Of a stretch of DNA of 39,285 nucleotides, positions 21,630 to 29,352 are shown piece by piece (the first letter of the stretch is position 1; the number at the start of each line of letters is the position of its first letter). The notes under the pieces were generated by a model. The model did not search any database. It saw nothing but the letters and a program-made list of their open reading frames with translations, and was not told where the DNA came from. The stretch is from NCBI RefSeq assembly GCF_003635165.1, contig NZ_ML058640.1, positions 1 to 39,285 on the forward strand. Direction: 5' to 3'. The translations under genes and the position numbers were made by a program. The DNA is from Burkholderia sp. Nafp2/4-1b. Its GTDB lineage: Bacteria > Pseudomonadota > Gammaproteobacteria > Burkholderiales > Burkholderiaceae.

Positions 21630-23808
21630 AAATTTACTTATTGGGTACGGCGAAACATTAGTTGAGCCTGTAAAGCTGAAGCGAGGCGGCGGGGCGAAGC
21701 GCTATCCATACGAATTTTCGGAGATGCGCGGTCGACTTTCCAAGCAGATAAAGACCGTGATTCAGCAGGTCAAGCAGACGGACGAGAAAATCGCTCCTAA
21801 GGGAGAGTCGGTCGTCGAAATGACCCTGCATCCAGCATTTTTGGCGAAAAGTTATTTTCCTCAGCAGTTGTTGAACGAATTCGGTCTTCGTCACGTCGGT
21901 AGCCGCGGTCGCTTTGTTCATCCTGAGGTTTCCTTGCGCAAGGATGAACCCCCTGAAGGTGAGGCCGCTCCGGTTTTATTTGTCGCGGGGAGTGCCGAGA
22001 ACTTCGAGGCTATGGAGTCCAGTCTTACGGGAAAAGGACTCCCGAAGTTATTTCAGGATGATTTCAGGAAAATAGAAAATTTCGAAATTTTCCACGCAGA
22101 ACAGAAGGTGAAGTGGATCGACTCCGATGCGGATTTGGTGAGCCTCGAAGTTGTGCTTCACGCGGCGGCTCATCAGAGCTACATTCTCGAGAGTTTCGTT
22201 AAATGGGCGGAGCAGTGTGGCGGGGAAGTATTTGTTGATAAGGCCATATTCGTCCCGGGATTGACATTTTTGCCCGTGAACGTGAGCCGCAATAATGTTG
22301 TTGAGCTTGCGAAGTTCTCTTTTGTGCGTGCAGTTCGAAGCCTTGCCCCGTTAAGGGTAAGCCGGCCCGTCGCCGTGCGGAATGTTCAAGGAGGGGATGC
22401 GGTATCACTTCCAGAGGAAACTGAACTCGACCCCAGCGTATCGGTCGCCATCTTCGATGGGGGCATTGGACATGCAGATCTGTCTAAGTGGGTCGATGAA
22501 TATACGTGGCCCGATACGAAAGTTACGGCGGCAAATCTATTGCTGCATGGCAATACCGTAACTACGACGGTTCTGTTTGGCGAGGGTTCCGCAAAAAAAG
22601 CGGTTATGCCGCGGCCATTTTCTCGTGTCCGTCATTATCGTGTTCTTGGAAAAGATAGCGGTGGTGACCCCGATCTTTTTGATGTATTGAAAAAGATTGA
22701 CTGGGTTTTGATAAACGAGCAACCGCAGTTTATGAACCTGAGCTTAGGGCCGTGCATACCGATCGATGACGATGATGTGCACGTCTGGACGACATTGTTA
22801 GATCATCGCCTGTCAAATGGTCGAACTTTTACAACCGTAGCGGTTGGTAACGACGGCGACGACCCAGATCCGTCATTGTCGCGAGTGCAGCCACCGAGTG
22901 ATATGGTGAATGCGCTCGGAGTTGGGGCCGCCGATTCAGCCGGTTCGGCCTGGAATCGAGCCCCGTACAGTTGCATCGGCCCTGGGCGAAGCCCGGGGCT
23001 CATGAAGCCTGATGGTGTGGCATTTGGGGGTTCGGGCGCGGAAGCGTTTCATGCGTATTCCCCGGTACATGGCGGATTAGTCGGCCTTGAGGGCACGAGC
23101 TTTTCTGCACCACTCGTCTTACGAGCAGCCATCGGAGTGGCGGCGACGTTGGACGCACCGCTTTCGGCAACAGCACTTAGAGCGCTAATGGTTCATCGTG
23201 CCGAACCACATGACACGGCTGGAGGGCGTGAAACCGGTTGGGGGCGTTTCGAGACCGACCCGGAAAGGCTCATTGTCTGTGGCGACCATGAGGCGATGGT
23301 CATATACACCGGCTCGATAAACCCAGGTCAACCGGTGAGGGCGAAGATTCCGTTTCCAAATATTCCGTTGAACGGTAAAGTGACCATAAAAGCAACTTTT
23401 GCATTTACTGCGCCTACTGACCCAGCACACTCTCTGAACTATACAAAAGCAGGGCTCGGAGTAATTTTCCGTCCCGTGGGGGCGGACAAAAAAACCATCC
23501 CATTTTTTAATCAGGATAAGTTCGATAGCGAAAGTGATCTTCGGCGAGATGCACAAAAGTGGGAGTCCTGTCTTTCGAGAACTAGGCGTTTCAATCCTGG
23601 GACGTTGAATGATCCGGTCTTCGACATCGAGTACTTAACGCGAGAGGAAGGCAAGGTGGTTGCATCGAAGGATCAGGTGCCACTCCCATATGTGCTGGTG
23701 GTTACTGTGTCCGTGGCAAATACGCCTGGTGTGTACAACAACGTTCTTCAAAGGTACAAGACGCTGCAGCCCGTTAAGGTTGCGACTCAGATCCATATCA
23801 AGAAGTAG
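21619..23808 (+). CDS. ietS: Subtilisin-like serine protease of an IetAS-type system
   Basis: A 729-aa protein without a signal peptide, hence cytoplasmic. The S8 catalytic triad is visible: Asp280 in VSVAIFDGGIGHADL, His310 in LLLHGNTVTTTVLFG, and Ser494 in LEGTSFSAPLVL; the oxyanion region is FTTVAVGNDGDD. The N-terminal 270 residues and the C-terminal 200 residues (beta-rich, KVTIKATFAFTAPT) are family-specific. ATG 21619 overlaps the end of the ATPase gene. In IetAS the protease is the toxic effector held in check by the ATPase. All triad residues are present, so the enzyme is probably active. Located between the integrase and the excisionase-like gene, a typical cargo position in prophages. 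Confidence 0.88.
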   Translation: MADKNLLIGYGETLVEPVKLKRGGGAKRYPYEFSEMRGRLSKQIKTVIQQVKQTDEKIAPKGESVVEMTLHPAFLAKSYFPQQLLNEFGLRHVGSRGRFVHPEVSLRKDEPPEGEAAPVLFVAGSAENFEAMESSLTGKGLPKLFQDDFRKIENFEIFHAEQKVKWIDSDADLVSLEVVLHAAAHQSYILESFVKWAEQCGGEVFVDKAIFVPGLTFLPVNVSRNNVVELAKFSFVRAVRSLAPLRVSRPVAVRNVQGGDAVSLPEETELDPSVSVAIFDGGIGHADLSKWVDEYTWPDTKVTAANLLLHGNTVTTTVLFGEGSAKKAVMPRPFSRVRHYRVLGKDSGGDPDLFDVLKKIDWVLINEQPQFMNLSLGPCIPIDDDDVHVWTTLLDHRLSNGRTFTTVAVGNDGDDPDPSLSRVQPPSDMVNALGVGAADSAGSAWNRAPYSCIGPGRSPGLMKPDGVAFGGSGAEAFHAYSPVHGGLVGLEGTSFSAPLVLRAAIGVAATLDAPLSATALRALMVHRAEPHDTAGGRETGWGRFETDPERLIVCGDHEAMVIYTGSINPGQPVRAKIPFPNIPLNGKVTIKATFAFTAPTDPAHSLNYTKAGLGVIFRPVGADKKTIPFFNQDKFDSESDLRRDAQKWESCLSRTRRFNPGTLNDPVFDIEYLTREEGKVVASKDQVPLPYVLVVTVSVANTPGVYNNVLQRYKTLQPVKVATQIHIKK

Positions 23809-23826
23809 ACTCTGCGACGCAGGGTA

Positions 23827-23866
23827 GGGCGACCTCCTCAATTTCTTGGCTGAGTGTGGGTCGCCC
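23827..23866. terminator. Inverted repeat between convergent operons
   Basis: GGGCGACC (23827-23834) and GGTCGCCC (23859-23866) pair exactly across a 24-nt loop, between the ends of the protease gene and the leftward phage operon. There is no T-run, so terminator function is tentative. Confidence 0.35.
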
Positions 23867-23878
23867 ATCGCGGCTGTA

Positions 23879-24118
23879 TTAGGCAACGGCCGACACGTTG
23901 TGACGAGCTCTGGCAGACATGGCGTCGAGGTAGTCAGCGACTGCGTCATATGGCGCGAACCGCCCACCGCCTTCCTTATAGGTCGGAATGGGAAAAGTTT
24001 CGGCGCTGATCTGATTACGGATTGTTCCCTCCGACATCAGCAGCAGTTGCGCGAGCTGCGCTAGCGTCATGCGAGGGCCGTACTTTTCCAGAATATATGC
24101 ACGGGTCAGCAGGCTCAT
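23879..24118 (-). CDS. Excisionase-like HTH protein
   Basis: A 79-aa protein, MSLLTRAYILEKYGPRMTLA then QLAQLLLMSEGTIRNQISAE and TFPIPTYKEGGGRFAPYDAV. It has a compact helix-turn-helix followed by a wing with a basic R-F contact and the VADYLD end, as in AlpA/pyocin-activator PrtN-like and excisionase proteins. The ATG overlaps the previous gene's stop (ATGA). It is the last gene of the leftward operon, nearest the integrase, where lambda-like phages keep xis. Confidence 0.72.
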   Translation of the reverse strand: MSLLTRAYILEKYGPRMTLAQLAQLLLMSEGTIRNQISAETFPIPTYKEGGGRFAPYDAVADYLDAMSARARHNVSAVA

Positions 24119-24588
24119 TGCGTCACCTCCCCATCATGGGTGGCATGCGCGGCAAGCAACCGTTGTGTTTCGGGATGCATCGGGCCCGCGCCAATGTAAC
24201 AGTCGTCCGGCGCATCAGGCCAATCCCGTCTGCACCGCTCAAACTCGCCTTCATTCCAGAGCGACAACCATTCGAAGCCTTCTTCGGCGTCAAGGGCATA
24301 TTGAATAGCTGCAACGCTTGCATGCGTTGGATGCCCCAATGCGGCTGTGAGCGCGGTGCGTCGGTCGCGGAGAAGTCGAAGGATGGTGTCCGGGTTCGCG
24401 AGGGCGATATAGGCGGCGTCGCGCAACGTTTGCTCGTAGTCTTCGTTCCCGTTACGGCGACAATCGCAGATGTCCTTCCGGTCGTCATGCTCGTTTTCTA
24501 CCCATGCGCCGACGTTGATCCAGCTCCCCTTGGTTGCCTTTTCGGCAGCCGCTTGCAGGGCATCGTAGTTGCCGGTGATGTTTTCCAT
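24115..24588 (-). CDS. Ead/Ea22-like phage protein
   Basis: A 157-aa protein starting MENITGNYDALQAAAEKATK. The segment GSWINVGAWVENEHDDRKDI followed by AAYIALANPDTILRLLRDRR is the Ead/Ea22-type arrangement (N-terminal alpha-beta part, then ALANPDTILRLL). These are dispensable left-arm phage proteins of unknown role. A short spacer containing GAGGA precedes ATG 24588, and the stop overlaps the next gene. Fourth from the operon's early end by distance; intact. Confidence 0.78.
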   Translation of the reverse strand: MENITGNYDALQAAAEKATKGSWINVGAWVENEHDDRKDICDCRRNGNEDYEQTLRDAAYIALANPDTILRLLRDRRTALTAALGHPTHASVAAIQYALDAEEGFEWLSLWNEGEFERCRRDWPDAPDDCYIGAGPMHPETQRLLAAHATHDGEVTQ

Positions 24589-24600
24589 ATCGGTCCTCGG

Positions 24601-25062
24601 TTATCGAATGGCGCTGACGATACGATCGAGCTTGCCGTCGATCTCCAAAGTCGCCAATGCTTGCATTGCGGTTGCCATGCGTTCGAGGACGGTGGCATAA
24701 CGCTCAAGGCGGTCAATGTCGGCCGTTTTCAGGAGACGTTGCATCGTGTCGCCGAGTTCGTTTGCCGACTTCCGAACACTCCCCGCCGCTTTTTTCGTCG
24801 ACTCAGAGACATGCTTCTCGGCATCGATCATGCGGGACAGCGAGCGTTCGAAGAGGGCGATTGCATCTTGCGTGGTGGATTCAGCCTTTGCGAAATCGGT
24901 GTTCATGTCTTTAAGTCGGCGTTGAAAGTAGTGAGAGTCGGCGTTGATGTAATTCGCAACCATCGTCAGCGTATCGAGGTTGCTAAAAAGAGGGCCTTTG
25001 CTGTCTTGCCTGATTGGCTTAAGTCCGTACACTTCGGCCGGGTTGTTCCGTGATGGGATCAT
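24601..25062 (-). CDS. Coiled-coil hypothetical protein
   Basis: A 153-aa protein starting MIPSRNNPAEVYGLKPIRQD. After about 40 residues it is almost wholly helical with heptad character (MNTDFAKAESTTQDAIALFE, KHVSESTKKAAGSVRKSANE, LERYATVLERMATAMQALAT). ATG 25062 overlaps the upstream stop (ATGA). It sits two genes after a ParB-like protein, a place where plasmid segregation loci often encode coiled-coil partners; that role is only a suggestion. Confidence 0.72.
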   Translation of the reverse strand: MIPSRNNPAEVYGLKPIRQDSKGPLFSNLDTLTMVANYINADSHYFQRRLKDMNTDFAKAESTTQDAIALFERSLSRMIDAEKHVSESTKKAAGSVRKSANELGDTMQRLLKTADIDRLERYATVLERMATAMQALATLEIDGKLDRIVSAIR

Positions 25063-25535
25063 TTCAATTCGAATCCTTGGTTCTTTGAATCTGCCTCACG
25101 TTGCGGCAGTGCACGGCCAAGCTGCATCAAGCCGGTTTCCAGCGTGATCCCAGCGGTTGCTGCCCAGGTGCGTGCGTCCTGCGCCGCCTTGTGGCGAGCG
25201 AACGATCCGACCTCGTCGGCCATCAGGTCCAGCAGCTCGACGTCGGCCGCGTGCGAAATCTCCGTGATCAACGCGCGGATCTCGTTGCGAAGGGCGTCGA
25301 GGCGCGTGAGCCTGCCTTGGCGGGTATCCGTCAAGGCTTCGTTCATCTGGATATGTTTGAGCCGCGCGAGCGGCGCTTCGTCGTTCTGGATCGCTTTTGC
25401 GGGCGTCAGCCCGCTGCAGTCCGACTGCGTTGAAGTACCGTTGACGCTCGCAAGTGCGATAGCCGGGCGCTTCTCCGCGTGTTCCCGCTTTCGCGGCAGC
25501 GGACGTGGGGTAGAAAGAGCCGGGCGCGGGGTCAT
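25059..25535 (-). CDS. Hypothetical leftward-operon protein
   Basis: A 158-aa protein starting MTPRPALSTPRPLPRKREHA. The first 60 residues are basic and proline-rich, and the rest is helical (LTRLDALRNEIRALITEISH, AADVELLDLMADEVGSFARH). The start at 25535 overlaps the ParB-like stop as ATGA; a longer frame to 25604 runs inside parB and is not credible. Family unknown. Confidence 0.7.
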   Translation of the reverse strand: MTPRPALSTPRPLPRKREHAEKRPAIALASVNGTSTQSDCSGLTPAKAIQNDEAPLARLKHIQMNEALTDTRQGRLTRLDALRNEIRALITEISHAADVELLDLMADEVGSFARHKAAQDARTWAATAGITLETGLMQLGRALPQREADSKNQGFELK

Positions 25536-26836
25536 TGGGCCGCCTCCAGCGCCAATTCGGGCGTCCAATCCGGGGCGGGCAACTGGAGGATGTCGTCGAG
25601 CCATTGCAGGACGATCGGAAGGTCTTTCTGGCGCTTGATGTTCTCGTGGCCGAGAACTTTTTTAAGCCATCGAGCGCCTTCTTGAATTGCCTGCATTCGC
25701 GTCGGGTAGATCGTGGTGCCCGCGCCGAATTTCAGTGGCGTCGATGCGAAGCTGTCCCCGAAGTTGTACATAGCCGCGCAAATCCACTGATCCGCTTTCG
25801 GTTGGGCCACATAGATTTCGGCGAGGGGCTTTTTCGTCCGGTTGCTGATGGGCGAGCGAATGGTATCGGTCGCGACGCAGCGGCCGTCTTGATCTGGTGC
25901 CGTCACGGGGTAGATCCTTGCCTTTTGCGGGGTGTCGAGGAGATCGGTGAGCGGCGTGAGTGCTGTGTGGACAGCTTGGATGGTTCCGGGGGAAAGCTTG
26001 CCAAAAACGGGGTCGTGCAGGACCGCTTGTAACGCCTGCAAAAGTTGCTTTGCGCTCCCGCCGCTAATCTTCGCGGGTGCTGCCGTCACCGGCTTTTGGG
26101 ACGGCTTGCCACCTGCGGTCAGATGCTTTTTCGTGACCTTGCCCTTGCCGGCTTCCTTCGCTCTCGACAGCCCGGCCACGATGCGTTCGAGCGCCTTGTC
26201 GGCGCCGTGCGTCCGGATTTCCTCGATCGCGAGCGTGCCGGCGATCGAGCCGTCGCGCACGAGCGCGTGAAGTTCTGCCGGTGCCTTTTCAAGCAGTGCG
26301 GCATCGCGAATCGATTGCTTGGAAATGTTCAGGTGCTCGCAGATGGCTTTCACGTCCAGTTTATGGGCGTCGCGCAACTCAGCGATCGAGGTAGCGAGAT
26401 CGAGCGGTGTTGACTGCTTCGAGACGTTGCTCAAGTAGCCGGAGATCACCATCTTCGGCCGCTTCACTTCGCGCGAATCCAGCACGACGATCGGAATCCT
26501 TCCAAGATCCTTCCCGGCCTTGATTGCTTCACCTGCCGCGAGGTAGCGGTGCTGCCCCTTGAATACGTAGAAATAATCCTTCCCATCCACCTTGCGCGCA
26601 TAGCAGTGCAACGGGGAACCCTTGTCGTATCCGTTCTTCATCATCAGCGCGGTCAGTTCCTTGACCCACGCCGGGTCAATCGGGCGGATGTTGTCGCGCG
26701 GATCGTAATGGAGCGACTCGTACGGCGTCATCCAGAGATCGGCCGACGTTGCGCCGGCAGCGGCGGCCGCGACCTTGATGTTCCCGGTTGGGATCGGCGC
26801 GGTCAGGTCGAGCTGTTGCGTGCGATCGTCGATCAT
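25532..26836 (-). CDS. ParB-like nuclease-domain protein without ParA
   Basis: A 434-aa protein. Residues 36-125 form the ParB/Srx N-terminal fold, with DPRDNIRPIDPAWVKELTAL and the GQHRYLA motif (94-100). Residues about 155-215 hold the KorB-like helix-turn-helix (LDVKAICEHLNISKQSIRDA and ALLEKAPAELHALVRDGSIA). The C-terminal 180 residues are specific. ParB proteins bind centromere-like sites, and those with this fold can bind CTP. No ParA gene lies in the window. It is centrally placed in a leftward phage operon and coupled to both neighbours. It may act as a regulator, in segregation of a plasmid-like lysogen, or as a DNA-binding nuclease. Confidence 0.85.
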   Translation of the reverse strand: MIDDRTQQLDLTAPIPTGNIKVAAAAAGATSADLWMTPYESLHYDPRDNIRPIDPAWVKELTALMMKNGYDKGSPLHCYARKVDGKDYFYVFKGQHRYLAAGEAIKAGKDLGRIPIVVLDSREVKRPKMVISGYLSNVSKQSTPLDLATSIAELRDAHKLDVKAICEHLNISKQSIRDAALLEKAPAELHALVRDGSIAGTLAIEEIRTHGADKALERIVAGLSRAKEAGKGKVTKKHLTAGGKPSQKPVTAAPAKISGGSAKQLLQALQAVLHDPVFGKLSPGTIQAVHTALTPLTDLLDTPQKARIYPVTAPDQDGRCVATDTIRSPISNRTKKPLAEIYVAQPKADQWICAAMYNFGDSFASTPLKFGAGTTIYPTRMQAIQEGARWLKKVLGHENIKRQKDLPIVLQWLDDILQLPAPDWTPELALEAAQ

Positions 26837-27429
26837 GGAACCCTCCGGCGTTGAACCAACGATTCGAGGCGTGCGATTTCGAGGTCGATGCTTTGGCGGA
26901 AAAGCCGGAGATAACGCAGCGCGTGCACAGCAGAATCCTGCAACGCGTCCGGCGTGATCTCGAGCGGGTACAGATGCGGGAACGACACGGCCACGTGGTT
27001 GCGATTGTTGCGCGTGACGATTGGATGAAACGCCGGACGCGTATGGGTCGATCCGGCGACGATGTCCGCGTGTGCTGCGCGTCGTGGTCTGAACGTATCG
27101 TCCGCGTCAGTGGCGTACGTGCCGTCCGCTTGTTTGCAGGGAATCGGCAGCGGCGGTGCGGCATCGGATCCGGCAAGCCAGTACACGAAGCGCAGATCGT
27201 GCGGGCGGGGTTGTCGACGCAGTAGTCCCGCGCGCGCGAGCTTGTCGATATGTTGAGCTGCAACACGGGCCATGTCAGGGAAGTACGACGCGCAGACCTC
27301 CTCGGACGTCATCGCGCGATCCAATCGTTTGAACACATCCAGGATACGAATGGTGAGGTCGGCGCGTTGTGCCGATGTCAGGACTACGAAGGGACTCACA
27401 CGCGGGTTGGGATTGGTTGTGCCCGTCAT
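26833..27429 (-). CDS. Winged-helix-like hypothetical protein
   Basis: A 198-aa protein starting MTGTTNPNPRVSPFVVLTSA. Residues 25-75 (ILDVFKRLDRAMTSEEVCAS, VAAQHIDKLARAGLLRRQPR) look like a winged helix, so DNA binding is plausible. The end (ALRYLRLFRQSIDLEIARLE) is helical. Its start is TGATG-coupled to the upstream stop, and its own stop overlaps the parB start. Family unknown. Confidence 0.75.
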   Translation of the reverse strand: MTGTTNPNPRVSPFVVLTSAQRADLTIRILDVFKRLDRAMTSEEVCASYFPDMARVAAQHIDKLARAGLLRRQPRPHDLRFVYWLAGSDAAPPLPIPCKQADGTYATDADDTFRPRRAAHADIVAGSTHTRPAFHPIVTRNNRNHVAVSFPHLYPLEITPDALQDSAVHALRYLRLFRQSIDLEIARLESLVQRRRVP

Positions 27430-27791
27430 CAGGCGGCCTCCCGCATGGTGCGAGCGCGCGATTTGCGCGGCTTCTTAACGCGAGCAATAATATCGGCAGT
27501 CGCGGTTTCGGATGCGCGCTTGGCATTGCGTAGGCGTTTGATCGCGGCCGCACAGTCGCCTTCGCTCGGAATCGAGATCTGCTTGTCTGCAATCTCGTTG
27601 CCGTCGAGAATCAAGTACTCCGTGTATACGCCATCGGGTAACGGGCGTCGTCCAACGACGTACTTTCCGACCAATATTGGTGTCGTCGGGAGCTTCGCGT
27701 CCGGGTCGTAACGCACCACGGTTCGCAAAGAGATTGTGTCTCGACGTTCGACGTCGAAAAGTGGTTCGGCTTTGACTTTGATGCGCGGCAT
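27429..27791 (-). CDS. Hypothetical small protein, start of the coupled leftward operon
   Basis: A 120-aa protein starting MPRIKVKAEPLFDVERRDTI. It contains VGKYVVGRRPLPDGVYTEYL and ILDGNEIADKQISIPSEGDC, a beta-rich fold, with a basic tail RVKKPRKSRARTMREAA. ATG 27791 has GTGGAG seven bases upstream; the frame is open much further (28457), but those residues have shadow-like composition and no ribosome site. First of six genes joined by overlaps of 1-4 bases or very short gaps. Confidence 0.72.
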   Translation of the reverse strand: MPRIKVKAEPLFDVERRDTISLRTVVRYDPDAKLPTTPILVGKYVVGRRPLPDGVYTEYLILDGNEIADKQISIPSEGDCAAAIKRLRNAKRASETATADIIARVKKPRKSRARTMREAA

Positions 27792-27867
27792 GGCAGTCTC
27801 CACGACGCCCGGGCTGCTCGCCTGGTCGGGGCGATCAGGCGGCGGCGTCGATCGAGTGATCATCGGT

Positions 27868-28713
27868 TTAAGCGTCCCGCTTACAGATCGCCGCGCAGGT
27901 TGCTCGGCGGTCCAGAGGCGAAATTGATCGAACTGACGGACGGGGCCGGGAAGATGGCAGAGGCGGTGTTCTTGGGCGATATCTACCTCGGTGAGGCGGT
28001 ATCGATCTGCCATATCGCGGCCACGCGATCGGTGTATGCTTAAGCTTTTTGTAAGGAGGCGCGCATGCCGGATCTTCACCCGATGGTGCAGCATGGGGAC
28101 CTGTACTTTGACGAGTACATGCAGAAGATTGGTGATCATCGGCTTCCTCAACATGCCCGGCAGGCATGGGCTGAGGCGAACGACGCAATGACGTTTGCGC
28201 GAGCACTTGCGAAGGCTCACTTTGGGCGCGAGGCGACACCGGACCATGCGGCGGCGATTTTTCAAGCTGTAATGTCTGATATTGCCCGACGGGCTCGCGC
28301 GCTCCACACGGACACGGAGTAATGTCCTTCGCGTAGTAATGGCGGCCGAAGTAGCCGCCGCAGACCGCGCACTGGCGGAATCTGCCGTGCCCGTTGTGCG
28401 GATCGGCATATCCCGGGGCGACAAAACGATGACTGTAACCGTCGGCTTCGCGCTCATGGGGCCTGCCGAAGGTCTTCACCACATTCCGTACGCGACGCTG
28501 CACCGGAATAGCCCATTGTCCTGGGGGAATCTTCAGGCAATCTTCCAGCAGCTCCATCATCGATGTCTCGGTGCGATTCGCCAGAAATTCCCGGATGGGC
28601 GCTTCAAACGGTTCGCATGCGGCGATGTCCGATCGACCTGATGAGGCATCGAGTTCTTCCCGGCCCGGTCGCTTGGCGAAAAGCGATGCGACGGCTGCAA
28701 CGATTCGCTTCAT
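27868..28713 (-). CDS. VapE C-terminal-domain-like protein with zinc ribbon, 3' end uncertain
   Basis: The 281-codon frame opens MKRIVAAVASLFAKRPGREE. Residues 48-82 (ETSMMELLEDCLKIPPGQWA, IPVQRRVRNVVKTFG) closely resemble the terminal domain of VapE-like helicases; compare TTMEEILADVLKLDTSKWTL and PEQRRIGKALKSLGW in the large primase at 32023-34536. A zinc ribbon follows (CAVC at 115-118, CPC near 134). From about residue 150 the frame is antisense to the plus-strand gene at 28065-28322 and composition becomes random, so the true end was probably near 28270 and a stop has been lost or shifted. The N-terminal 140 residues look real; the tail does not. Confidence 0.6.
   Translation of the reverse strand: MKRIVAAVASLFAKRPGREELDASSGRSDIAACEPFEAPIREFLANRTETSMMELLEDCLKIPPGQWAIPVQRRVRNVVKTFGRPHEREADGYSHRFVAPGYADPHNGHGRFRQCAVCGGYFGRHYYAKDITPCPCGAREPVGQYQTLQLEKSPPHGPVSPRAQSEPSQVLAQTSLRRSPQPMPAGHVEEADDHQSSACTRQSTGPHAAPSGEDPACAPPYKKLKHTPIAWPRYGRSIPPHRGRYRPRTPPLPSSRPRPSVRSISPLDRRATCAAICKRDA
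28065..28322 (+). CDS. Small hypothetical phage protein, opposite strand
   Basis: An 85-aa protein, MPDLHPMVQHGDLYFDEYMQ then KIGDHRLPQHARQAWAEAND and helical to the end. GTAAGGAGG seven bases before ATG 28065 is an excellent ribosome site, the main evidence for the gene. It runs against the surrounding leftward operon and overlaps the doubtful tail of the gene at 27868-28713. Family unknown. Confidence 0.68.
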   Translation: MPDLHPMVQHGDLYFDEYMQKIGDHRLPQHARQAWAEANDAMTFARALAKAHFGREATPDHAAAIFQAVMSDIARRARALHTDTE

Positions 28714-28723
28714 TTCAACCTCC

Positions 28724-28942
28724 TCAGACGGTGGCGTGGTACGCGATGGCAGGCGCGTCGACGGCCACGTCCTGAAACACGTTCACGGCGACGAACAGCA
28801 AGGCCGCGATGACCGTCCAGCGGAACATCGCTGACTTCTCGAAGTTGCTTCGGCGAGCCGGTTCCGCGGGCGTGACGCGGGGTGTTTGTTCGTTGTGGAG
28901 CCAGTTGTGGCGGGCGTCCGCGTGCTGATCGATCGGTTTCAT
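28724..28942 (-). CDS. Small single-span membrane protein
   Basis: A 72-aa protein starting MKPIDQHADARHNWLHNEQT. A soluble N-terminal 45 residues (RRSNFEKSAMFRW) precede one hydrophobic span (TVIAALLFVAVNVFQDVAV). ATG 28942 has CCGGAG at good spacing. It is the first leftward gene after the repressor-type operator at 28984-29025, the location of lambda's early left genes and superinfection-exclusion proteins; that role is a suggestion only. Confidence 0.7.
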   Translation of the reverse strand: MKPIDQHADARHNWLHNEQTPRVTPAEPARRSNFEKSAMFRWTVIAALLFVAVNVFQDVAVDAPAIAYHATV

Positions 28943-29352
28943 GGTGAATCTCCGGTTAAGCGTCAGTGACGCGGCAACCGAAGTATCCATTAAAGGAAAA
29001 TGATGTGTCAACCCGTTAATGGATAATATGGCGCAAAAAATCCCTACTAGGTTGGACGATGTTCCGGTGAGATCGGTGGGCGGGCGCGTGAGCGGCCAGC
29101 CAGGCGATACATCCCGCTGGGTTGCAGGGTTGGGCTTGGCAGATGACGCCTTGGTGCTTTACGAGCTGACGCGCGCACGTTGGTGCGCACTCTGCAACAC
29201 GGGATCTGCGCTTTAGGCGGAAGTGGCGCCCTCTCCGGCGACTGCGGGGGCAATTGCGCCGGTGAGGCGTTTGTGACGTTCAACTTGGCTGTTGCGAAAA
29301 GCTCGGGTGGCGCCGTCACAAAGCCTCTACGTTACGAATATACCGGGGACAG
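28943..29352. other. Gap between early leftward genes and repressor
   Basis: About 400 bp. It contains the operator-like inverted repeat at 28984-29025 and a 65-codon plus frame (29019-29216, no ribosome site, no motif) which I do not call. The remainder is GC-rich and shows nothing recognisable. Confidence 0.4.
28984..29025. promoter_or_regulatory. Operator-like perfect 10-bp inverted repeat
   Basis: TATCCATTAA (28984-28993) and TTAATGGATA (29016-29025) are exact complements, separated by 22 bp. The ATGGATAA half-site recurs at the repressor/Cro intergenic region. It lies just upstream of the leftward gene starting at 28942, so it is a candidate OL operator. Confidence 0.6.

Noticed and set aside
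29019..29216. 65-codon plus frame after the left operator
   Set aside because: Starts inside the operator arm, without ribosome site or motif.
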